From the NCBI GenBank assembly GCA_017547065.1, contig JAFYRC010000139.1, forward strand, positions 1 through 10,532: a DNA stretch of 10,532 bases, written 5' to 3'. The notes beneath the pieces are model-generated. The model was not told where the DNA came from. It did not search any database and worked only from the letters and a program-made list of their open reading frames with translations. Origin of the DNA: Tidjanibacter sp. (GTDB lineage: Bacteria > Bacteroidota > Bacteroidia > Bacteroidales > Rikenellaceae). Below, one piece after another: positions 1 through 5,051 of this stretch. The position numbers and the translations under genes were made by a program. The first letter of the stretch is position 1, and each line of letters begins with the position of its first letter.

Positions 1-714
1 ATGGGCTGTGTAGTTATCTGGACCAGACTCTGAGAGCCAGTAGTAACCCTCCTCTTTGTAGTTATGGTTCCATCCCTCGCGGTAGCCGCAAACCTGCATA
101 AAAATGGACTGGCCGTTAATGCGGCTGGTGAACTTCATACCAGTAATGCCTCCCTCGGTAGTCAACTCTCTGTCGCAGTGTGCCATAAGCTCCATAAGGT
201 CTTGAAGTTTAGGTATGCGCCAGCCACGACCCATATTAAGACTTGTTACATCGTAATTGTGGTTGCCAGAGATACTGCCGTTGCTAATATCCTGACCATA
301 GAATTTGTAATTGCCGATGCAGTACTCCGCCTCTGTACTTATATCGCCCCAAGAGTATGCGTCTCTAAACCACATCCTCGGCGCCCATCTTACGCCTGAT
401 GGCAGACCGAGGTCAACCCACGGATAGCTATTATAACTCTTACCTGTAGTAGGCTCATTGGGGTTGTACTGATAGGTGGTATCGGGCGCCTGAGGCTCAG
501 GTAGTTCCGTGGCCATAAACATCTCTCCGACCTGCTTCTGTTGTTGCTGACCACCATTGTTGCAATTATAAGCCGACATTTGCTGTCTGTTATGTGCACT
601 CTTCTTGATGCCATTTATAACACTATGTCCGATGCTTTTGAGCAGCTGTGCAGAGGCATCTGTTGTGCTAAATGATAGTAGTACTACCATAATGGTAATG
701 AAAAATCTTCTCAT
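1..714 (-). CDS. Exported FISUMP-domain protein, C-terminus beyond the window
   Basis: The reverse strand is open from an ATG at 714-712 to base 1 (238 codons, no stop), so the C-terminus is cut by the window edge. Residues 1-22 form a signal peptide (basic MRR, hydrophobic core, cleavage probably after ASA before Q23). Residues 24-95 are a low-complexity linker with a QQQQ stretch. From about residue 99 the sequence follows the FISUMP (Fib_succ_major) pattern common in exported Bacteroidetes proteins: VDLGLPSGVRW (100-110), a YSWGD segment (120-124), GWRIPKLQDLMELM (164-177), a KFTSRINGQSIF stretch (194-205), CGYREG (209-214) and YYWLSES (224-230). The family's usual WATCNVGA after DLGLPSG is replaced by WAPRMW, so the first conserved loop looks diverged. 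Function is unknown; such proteins are thought to be surface or periplasmic. A -7 box lies 42 nt upstream. No ribosome binding site is evident. Confidence 0.85.
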   Translation of the reverse strand, partial: MRRFFITIMVVLLSFSTTDASAQLLKSIGHSVINGIKKSAHNRQQMSAYNCNNGGQQQQKQVGEMFMATELPEPQAPDTTYQYNPNEPTTGKSYNSYPWVDLGLPSGVRWAPRMWFRDAYSWGDISTEAEYCIGNYKFYGQDISNGSISGNHNYDVTSLNMGRGWRIPKLQDLMELMAHCDRELTTEGGITGMKFTSRINGQSIFMQVCGYREGWNHNYKEEGYYWLSESGPDNYTAH

Positions 715-756
715 ACTGAGGTGTGTTTTTTGATAGGGCATATTTTAAAGTTTTCA

Positions 757-764
757 CAAAGTTA
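757..764 (-). promoter_or_regulatory. Bacteroidetes -7 box for the FISUMP gene
   Basis: The reverse strand reads TAACTTTG, matching the Bacteroidetes -7 consensus TAnnTTTG, and ends 42 nt before the ATG at 714. No clear TTTG -33 element is present at the usual distance (around 784-787), so the promoter is weak or regulated. Confidence 0.5.
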
Positions 765-1045
765 GCATTTATTTCAATTCGTTTTTTGCTTTTGTGCAAC
801 AAACTTTCGCAAGTTGACAAAAGCGGCCCGCCGAACTCTAATGGCTGGGCGGGCGTGAGGCACTACCTTCTTGTTTTTTTGCGACTGAATAAGTGGGAGG
901 GGTAGGAACGGTCGCAAATATGGTCACAAATCAATCGATTTTACGTTAGTTTCGATGCTTTAGCCAATGTTGATGATTTGGCTTTGGTTGTGGGAGCGAT
1001 CCTTGTCACAAGTGCGTGGGAAGCGGATTTTGTGGCAGCAATGTG
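765..1045. other. Intergenic region without a convincing gene
   Basis: Between the FISUMP promoter and the acetyltransferase terminator I find no gene I can support. A 60-codon reading frame at 723-905 (+) has no recognisable domain, no promoter and overlaps the reverse-strand promoter. The only structure is the GC-rich inverted repeat at 826-854. Confidence 0.5.
826..854. repeat. GC-rich inverted repeat in a gene-less stretch
   Basis: GCCCGCC (826-832) and GGCGGGC (848-854) are perfect 7-bp complements around a 15-nt spacer. The surrounding DNA is much more AT-rich. On the + strand a run of seven T follows, but about 20 nt away; on the - strand only a short TTTT follows. Neither side is a convincing intrinsic terminator. 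Confidence 0.4.
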
Positions 1046-1046
1046 C

Positions 1047-1085
1047 AAAAAACAAAAGAGGTCTTAGATTATTCTAAGACCTCTT
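1047..1085 (-). terminator. Intrinsic terminator after the acetyltransferase gene
   Basis: A perfect 13-bp stem (1056-1068 with 1073-1085) closes a 4-nt loop. On the reverse strand it is followed by TTTTGTTTTTTG. It lies 53 nt past the acetyltransferase stop codon and immediately after the orphan tRNA-Gly tail. Its layout (tRNA tail, CAAG, hairpin, T-tract) parallels the terminator after the intact tRNA-Gly at 1819-1853, so the two appear to be diverged copies. Confidence 0.85.
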
Positions 1086-1088
1086 GTT

Positions 1089-1109
1089 GAGCGGAAAACG
1101 AGACTCGAA
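1089..1109 (-). repeat. Orphan 3' tail of tRNA-Gly (direct repeat of 1860-1880)
   Basis: These 21 bases are identical to 1860-1880, the T-loop, half T-stem, acceptor 3' strand, discriminator and first C (tRNA positions 54-74) of the intact tRNA-Gly. No D-arm or anticodon arm is attached, so this is a fragment. The encoded CCA is disturbed: the reverse strand continues TCAACAAG where the intact gene has TCCAAATCAAG. Together with 1860-1880 it forms direct repeats flanking the acetyltransferase gene. It could be an att-type duplication or the right half of a split tRNA gene. Confidence 0.8.
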
Positions 1110-1138
1110 AATCGAAGCGAGTTTATTTCTGTATATGA

Positions 1139-1762
1139 CTACGCCTGGAGTGTCTTTATCTCCCGTTGGAGAAGGTTGAGGAATTTCGCGGCGTGAGCGC
1201 CGTCCATTTGCGTATGGTGGAACTGAAATGATATGGTTAGCGTGGTTTTGAATAGGCCTCGTTTATATTTACCCCAAATCATAAATGGATTGTTAAAAAT
1301 GCCGCTATACATACCCACCGCACCATCAATTTCATATTGCGCCAGCGCCGAAGTGCCGATAACCATACTCTCGGTTGAGAGGTCGTGGTCGGTGCAACTC
1401 TCAGCCACCTGCTTTGTAAGACGCAGATAGTCGCTGTCAAACTGTGCCAAATTCTCGCTAAAAGGGAGGTCGCACGAGCTCACCTCGCCCTTGCTGTTGG
1501 CAACGATTGTATTTACCGCAATGGTGTCAAACTGCATCAATTTGTCGCCCATAGGAAGCATATAAAACTCCTTGACTTGCGCGGCCGCCCGCCCGATGCA
1601 ATAACACATCAACATATTGAATTTAAGCCCCTTCTTACGGCTAACTTTCAGCAGACGCGACACATCAAGCGTCTTGAAGAATGTCACCATAGGGTTCGGC
1701 GCCTGCATCCACATCTCAAATGCATATGCGCGGGTGGTATCTTTGGGGTTTATCTCTTTCAT
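1139..1762 (-). CDS. Chloramphenicol-acetyltransferase-fold acyltransferase
   Basis: The 207-residue protein has the length of classic type-A chloramphenicol acetyltransferases (about 210-220). Near the C-terminus it has the family active-site signature HxxxDG within FHHTQMDG (181-188), where His183 would be the catalytic base and Asp187 the structural aspartate. The N-terminal part (TRAYAFEMWMQAPNPMVTF, 10-28) and the KFNMLMCYCIGRAA helix (47-60) also fit the CAT fold, a trimeric cytoplasmic acetyl-CoA-dependent O-acyltransferase. It is not a close match to the resistance enzymes I know, so its acceptor may not be chloramphenicol. The gene sits between an intact tRNA-Gly and an orphan tRNA-Gly tail and ends in its own terminator, like a captured cassette. 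No integrase is nearby. The only promoter-like site is a weak TATATTTC (1811-1818, reverse strand), so read-through from the tRNA promoter is possible. The family is certain, the substrate is not. Confidence 0.85.
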   Translation of the reverse strand: MKEINPKDTTRAYAFEMWMQAPNPMVTFFKTLDVSRLLKVSRKKGLKFNMLMCYCIGRAAAQVKEFYMLPMGDKLMQFDTIAVNTIVANSKGEVSSCDLPFSENLAQFDSDYLRLTKQVAESCTDHDLSTESMVIGTSALAQYEIDGAVGMYSGIFNNPFMIWGKYKRGLFKTTLTISFQFHHTQMDGAHAAKFLNLLQREIKTLQA

Positions 1763-1818
1763 AACAATTACACTTTTGATTCTTTCGTTATTTTCTTCTA
1801 TGTCTGATGGGAAATATA

Positions 1819-1853
1819 CAAAAACAAAAAAGTCTCAGATTTCGCTGAGACTT
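1819..1853 (-). terminator. Intrinsic terminator of tRNA-Gly
   Basis: A 9-bp stem (1830-1838 with 1845-1853) with a 6-nt loop is followed on the reverse strand by a T-rich run, TTTTTTGTTTTTG. It begins 5 nt after the tRNA CCA end, the expected place for a tRNA terminator. Confidence 0.85.
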
Positions 1854-1857
1854 GATT

Positions 1858-1933
1858 TGGAGCGGAAAACGAGACTCGAACTCGCGACCCCAACCTTGGC
1901 AAGGTTGTGCTCTACCAACTGAGCTATTTCCGC
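1858..1933 (-). tRNA. tRNA-Gly(GCC) with encoded CCA
   Basis: The reverse strand folds as a complete 76-nt tRNA. The acceptor stem is GCGGAAA/TTTCCGC, the D-stem GCTC/GAGC, the anticodon stem CAACC/GGTTG and the 7-nt loop TTGCCAA with anticodon GCC at 34-36. The T-stem is GCGAG/CTCGT (one G-T pair) with loop TTCGAGT. The discriminator is T73 and CCA is encoded at 1860-1858. It decodes GGC and GGU glycine codons. A promoter lies at 2079-2109 and a terminator follows directly. A partial 5' copy lies upstream and a 3' tail copy lies beyond the acetyltransferase gene. Confidence 0.96.
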
Positions 1934-1964
1934 ATTTTGCGGTGGGCTCTTCGGCTTTGCTCTT

Positions 1965-2005
1965 CCTTGCCAAGGTTGGAGTGTTTATTCTCCCAAGGGG
2001 CAAGG
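1965..2005. repeat. Imperfect palindrome containing an inverted tRNA-Gly anticodon arm
   Basis: CCTTGCC (1965-1971) pairs with GGCAAGG (1999-2005). Inside it TTGGAG (1976-1981) pairs with CTCCCAA (1990-1996) with one bulged base. The 15 bases at 1965-1979 on the + strand equal the sense sequence of the tRNA-Gly anticodon arm (reverse strand 1904-1890), so a piece of the tRNA is present here in the opposite orientation. The 3' part of the palindrome is the end of the orphan tRNA 5' half. Confidence 0.65.
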
Positions 2006-2034
2006 TTGTGCTCCACCAACTGAGCTATTTCCGC
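1999..2034 (-). pseudogene. Orphan 5' half of tRNA-Gly
   Basis: The reverse strand from 2034 matches tRNA-Gly positions 1-36 with a single difference (A to G at position 21, in the D-loop). Similarity stops exactly after the GCC anticodon. The following sequence has no anticodon 3' strand, T-arm or acceptor 3' strand, so it cannot fold as a tRNA. It sits directly behind the strong promoter at 2079-2109, in the position where the first tRNA of the transcript should be. Confidence 0.8.
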
Positions 2035-2078
2035 ATTATTTAAAAGCGCTCCACGGAGCTAAATCCGTTTTGCGACTG

Positions 2079-2109
2079 CAAATATAGGTACTTTTTTGTT
2101 CTCTGCAAA
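2079..2109 (-). promoter_or_regulatory. Bacteroidetes promoter for the tRNA-Gly locus
   Basis: The reverse strand has TTTG (2109-2106), a 19-nt spacer, then TATATTTG (2086-2079). This is a full match to the -33/-7 pattern of the Bacteroidetes primary sigma factor. It points at the orphan tRNA half (start 2034) and the intact tRNA-Gly (start 1933), which are probably co-transcribed. Confidence 0.8.
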
Positions 2110-2198
2110 TTTTTTTAGCCTTTTTTGTAAAACTTCTTGCTTTTTGTGGCAAAAATCAGGCAAAACAGCACTTTTTATACCCCCAAACCGCGCGTTTT
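2110..2198. other. Spacer between trmH-like gene and tRNA promoter
   Basis: This AT-rich spacer follows the methyltransferase stop codon. I see no GC-stemmed hairpin with a T-tract, so the end of the upstream operon has no obvious intrinsic terminator and could read into the tRNA locus. Confidence 0.4.
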
Positions 2199-2942
2199 TT
2201 ACTTCGGGCGGCGGAAGTTTTCGCACACGATAGCCGTTGCAATAGCCACGTTGAGCGACTCGCTACCCCTACGGTCGGTCGGCCATGGGGGAATAAAGAG
2301 ATTGCGTTCCACCTCGGCCTGCACCTCCTTCGACACGCCCTTACCCTCGTTGCCCATAACAATCACGCCACCAGTCGTAAGGTCTGCTTTGTGGATATCA
2401 TTGCCATCAAGGGTGGTTGCGTAGGTGGCAACGCCTCGTTTGCGGGCATCTTTAAGCCACGCCACCAGGTCGCAGCTCACAACCTCCACACGCAGCAGGG
2501 CGCCCATTGTGGCTTGTACAACCTTTGGGCCCCAGCAATCGGCGGTGGTGGGGGTGCAAACAATGCGGCGTATGCCATACCAGTCGGCCGTGCGGATGAT
2601 TGTGCCTAGGTTGCCGGGATCCTGCACCTCGTCGAGTGCAAGCACCAACTCGTCGGGCGATGCGGGCGCGAGAGTGCGCTTGGGTATGGCCACCACGGCA
2701 AGCGACTTTGGTACGCTCTTGAAGGCGCTCATGCGCTCCATGTCCTTGGTGTTAACAATCTCTGCCAGTGGGCTTTGTATGCGACTGCCGTCCAGCACAA
2801 AGAGCCTTTCGACTTTCCACGCCTTTTCCCTCAGGAGTTCCTCCACGACCTTGTCGCCCTCGGCAACGAAGAGTCCACTAGTGGTGCGGGCCTGCTTATC
2901 TTGGAGGCTGCGTACAAACTGTATGTCGGCTTTGGTGATCAT
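2199..2942 (-). CDS. TrmH/SpoU-family RNA 2'-O-methyltransferase
   Basis: The protein has 247 residues, the usual size for TrmH-like enzymes with an N-terminal substrate-binding domain. Residues 1-95 form that RNA-binding part (FVAEGDKVVEELL at 25-37). The knotted SPOUT domain has all three family motifs: motif 1 around LDEVQDPGNLGTIIRTAD (103-120, Asn111 and Arg117), motif 2 VIVMGNEGKGVS (193-204) and motif 3 SLNVAIATAIVCEN (229-242). It would transfer a methyl group from S-adenosylmethionine to a ribose 2'-hydroxyl in rRNA or tRNA; the exact nucleotide cannot be told from sequence. Its ATG overlaps the stop of the amidohydrolase gene (ATGA), implying translational coupling as the last gene of a three-gene operon. 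Confidence 0.92.
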   Translation of the reverse strand: MITKADIQFVRSLQDKQARTTSGLFVAEGDKVVEELLREKAWKVERLFVLDGSRIQSPLAEIVNTKDMERMSAFKSVPKSLAVVAIPKRTLAPASPDELVLALDEVQDPGNLGTIIRTADWYGIRRIVCTPTTADCWGPKVVQATMGALLRVEVVSCDLVAWLKDARKRGVATYATTLDGNDIHKADLTTGGVIVMGNEGKGVSKEVQAEVERNLFIPPWPTDRRGSESLNVAIATAIVCENFRRPK

Positions 2943-4147
2943 CGTGATGCAAATTTAAGAGCAAGTAGAACCATTGTTATTACACCGTGGCCAATGGCCT
3001 TGGTGTCGGGACAGAACTCGGCGGTGTGGAGCGCTCCTGCCTTGTTGGTGTTGAACTCTTCACCCGTGTAGCCCACGCCCAGGCGGTAGAAGAGCGATGG
3101 GTAGCGCTCGGTATAGTAGCCGAAATCCTCACCCGTGGGGCGTATGCCAAGTTCCACAACCTCCTTCTCGCCCAACACTTTGGAGAGATACTCGGTTGCT
3201 GTTTCTGCCAAGAGGGGAGCATTGAACACCGCGGGGTAGCCACAGCCGAAGTTCTCCTCTACAAGTACTCCATAGCGTTCTTCGATGGCCCTGCAACACT
3301 GGCTTACAAGGGTCTTAATCTCGGTCCTCCAACCCTCGTCGAAGGTGCGCATTGTTCCCTGTAGGCTTACGCTGTCGGGCACAATGTTGGTGGCACCTGC
3401 CGCCTCAATACGACCGATGGAGAGGATTGTGGGCACGCTCTTGTCCGGACTCAGGTCGGGTACCTTGTATAGTTCTTCAATCAGGCGGGCAGTCGGAAGA
3501 ATGGGGTCGATAATACCCTCGCGCAGGGCTGCGTGGCCTCCGTGGCCCTTGATTGTGATGTGAATCTCATCGCAGGCGGCCATATACTTGCCCGAGCATA
3601 TACCTATTGTTCCCGTTGGGAGAGTGGGCTCAACGTGCTCGCCAATGAAGGCAACAATCTCATAGCCCTCAAAGGGGTTCTCTGCCAACACCAAAGATGC
3701 ACCTCCGGGGTTGAGCTCCTCGCCGGGCTGGAAAAGTCCGAAGATGGTGCAGCCGAAGAGATCCTTGTGGCGATTGAGCGTGGCAAGTGCGCCGAGCAAT
3801 ACGGTAGCGTGGAGGTCGTGGCCACACGCGTGCATCACGCCCTCGCGCTCGGAGGGAGCAGCCGAAGCGCTCTGCTCGCGAATGGGCAGTGCGTCGATGT
3901 CGGCACGCAACACGATAGCCCTTTTGGGGCTCTCCTGTGAGGGTGCGGTACCCTCAATTTTGGCCAGCACACCTGTGCCCGCAATGGACTCGCACTCAAT
4001 GTCGTGGGAGTGCAACACAGCGGCAATGTGCTCGGCTGTGCGGTGCTCGGCAAAGGAGAGCTCGGGGTGCGAGTGCAGGTGGTAATATGTGTTAACGAGG
4101 CCGACGTAGTCGCCCAACACCTCGTCCGTAAGCCTCTTAATCTCCAT
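2939..4147 (-). CDS. M20D-family metallo-amidohydrolase
   Basis: The 402-residue protein has the length and motif order of M20D enzymes (hippurate hydrolase, IAA-amino acid hydrolase, N-acyl amino acid amidohydrolases): HSHPELSF (25-32), LRADIDALP (80-88), HACGHDLHATVLLGAL (106-121), FQPGEE (139-144), GHGGHAA (201-207), GEDFGYY (339-345) and LHTAEF (373-378). The metal ligands expected for the family are present: Cys108, His110, Glu144, His171 and His374. The domain at about 190-300 is the dimerisation insert. There is no signal peptide, so it should act in the cytoplasm, removing an acyl group from an amino acid or small peptide. The substrate cannot be predicted. It overlaps the upstream cyclotransferase gene by 11 nt and the downstream methyltransferase gene by 4 nt. 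Confidence 0.93.
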   Translation of the reverse strand: MEIKRLTDEVLGDYVGLVNTYYHLHSHPELSFAEHRTAEHIAAVLHSHDIECESIAGTGVLAKIEGTAPSQESPKRAIVLRADIDALPIREQSASAAPSEREGVMHACGHDLHATVLLGALATLNRHKDLFGCTIFGLFQPGEELNPGGASLVLAENPFEGYEIVAFIGEHVEPTLPTGTIGICSGKYMAACDEIHITIKGHGGHAALREGIIDPILPTARLIEELYKVPDLSPDKSVPTILSIGRIEAAGATNIVPDSVSLQGTMRTFDEGWRTEIKTLVSQCCRAIEERYGVLVEENFGCGYPAVFNAPLLAETATEYLSKVLGEKEVVELGIRPTGEDFGYYTERYPSLFYRLGVGYTGEEFNTNKAGALHTAEFCPDTKAIGHGVITMVLLALKFASR

Positions 4148-4970
4148 TTTTTGTGAGTTCTATTTGGTATATCTTATTCCAATTTTTGCCCGTAACGTAG
4201 AGTGCCTTCGTTGCGGGGTTGTAGGCGATGCCGTTGAGTACATCGGTCTGCCATGTTTGGTCGGTTGGCGATTGTAGGCCCGTGAGGTCAATAATACCCA
4301 CCACGGCTCCGCTCTCGGGGTTGATGCGCACAATCTGGTTGGTCATGTAGACGTTGGCCCAAATCTCGCCATCAATCCACTCCAACTCGTTCAGCATGTT
4401 CAATTTGCGTCCTGCCATGCGAACCTCGATAGTGCGCTCCACCTTGAAGGTTTGGGGGTTGCGCACGGCAATGCGGTCGGTGCCATCGGAGGTGTAGAGG
4501 CTTGTGTTGTCGGTGGTTATGCCCCAACCCTCGCCTTCGTAGGTGAATTCTTTCAACCTACGAAGAGTTGCTTTGTCGTATACGAAGGCCCTGCCGGAGG
4601 TCCAGGTGAGCTGGTAGATTTTGTTGTCAAAGAGGGTTATGCCCTCGCCGAAGTATTTGCGCTCCAACGACACACTACGCAGAGCCTCGCCCGTGGCAGG
4701 GTTTACAACCTTCAACTCCGACTCGCCGTGCAATCCAGTACCTTCATAAAAAAGGCCACCATCCCATTGCAGGCCCTGTGTGTAGGCCTTGGTAGAGTGG
4801 GGTAGTTCGGCTACAACGCGGTAGCCATACCTCACGGGAATGACTTTGCCGTCCGACGTGGGGGTTTGCAGCGTGTACGTAGGCCTCTTTTTGACTTTCT
4901 TGGGGCCTGCACTGCATCCGTAAGTCAGCGAGCAAGAGAGGAATATGACAACCAATAGTGTGTGTTTCAT
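4137..4970 (-). CDS. Glutaminyl-peptide cyclotransferase, probable lipoprotein
   Basis: The 277-residue protein matches the beta-propeller glutamine cyclotransferase family (plant/bacterial type). Motifs in order are AYTQGL (62-67), YEGTG (75-79), FGEGI (107-111), YEGEGWG (144-150), LNELEW (193-198), VLNGIAY (244-250) and VTGKNW (259-264). These enzymes convert N-terminal glutamine of peptides to pyroglutamate with release of ammonia. The N-terminus MKHTLLVVIFLSCSLTYGC is a lipoprotein-type signal, with Cys19 (or less likely Cys13) as lipidation site, placing the enzyme at the periplasmic or outer-membrane face. It is the first gene of an overlapping operon with the amidohydrolase and TrmH-like genes. 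A -7 box (TATCTTTG) lies 22 nt upstream of the ATG. Confidence 0.92.
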   Translation of the reverse strand: MKHTLLVVIFLSCSLTYGCSAGPKKVKKRPTYTLQTPTSDGKVIPVRYGYRVVAELPHSTKAYTQGLQWDGGLFYEGTGLHGESELKVVNPATGEALRSVSLERKYFGEGITLFDNKIYQLTWTSGRAFVYDKATLRRLKEFTYEGEGWGITTDNTSLYTSDGTDRIAVRNPQTFKVERTIEVRMAGRKLNMLNELEWIDGEIWANVYMTNQIVRINPESGAVVGIIDLTGLQSPTDQTWQTDVLNGIAYNPATKALYVTGKNWNKIYQIELTKNGD

Positions 4971-4988
4971 AAAAAAGTCGCGCTAATG

Positions 4989-5020
4989 TTTACAAAGATA
5001 GGAAAAATTTGGTATATTTG
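4989..5020 (+). promoter_or_regulatory. serS promoter
   Basis: TATATTTG (5013-5020) is a consensus Bacteroidetes -7 box. A weak -33 element, TTTA (4989-4992), lies 20 nt upstream. Transcription would begin around 5027, which supports the serS ATG at 5052 and excludes the in-frame ATG at 4962. Confidence 0.7.
4993..5000 (-). promoter_or_regulatory. -7 box for the cyclotransferase operon
   Basis: The reverse strand reads TATCTTTG, a TAnnTTTG match, 22 nt before the ATG at 4970, which leaves a very short leader. No TTTG is seen at the -33 distance. It lies only 12 bp from the divergent serS -7 box. Confidence 0.55.
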
Positions 5021-5051
5021 TGGTATATTTTCCGTAAAACCCAATTTTCGT

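Noticed and set aside
723..905. 60-codon open reading frame on the + strand
   Set aside because: No domain, promoter or ribosome binding site, and it covers the reverse-strand promoter and the GC-rich inverted repeat.
1617..2043. Open reading frames on both strands running through the tRNA-Gly region
   Set aside because: They translate the tRNA gene, its copies and the terminators; peptides such as RDSNSRPQP and GNSSVGRA are typical tRNA read-through artefacts.
875..2082. TTTTGCGACTG present both near 877 and near 2069
   Set aside because: An 11-base match in AT-rich DNA without further similarity; too short to call a repeat or an att site.
2425..2958. 177-codon + strand reading frame opposite the methyltransferase gene
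   Set aside because: Serine, threonine and arginine-rich low-complexity translation typical of an antisense shadow; all SPOUT motifs are on the other strand.
4962..5051. Upstream in-frame ATG that would extend SerRS by 30 residues
   Set aside because: It lies before the -7 box at 5013-5020, and the extra residues do not belong to the SerRS family; MLTLKQIRDD is the expected N-terminus.
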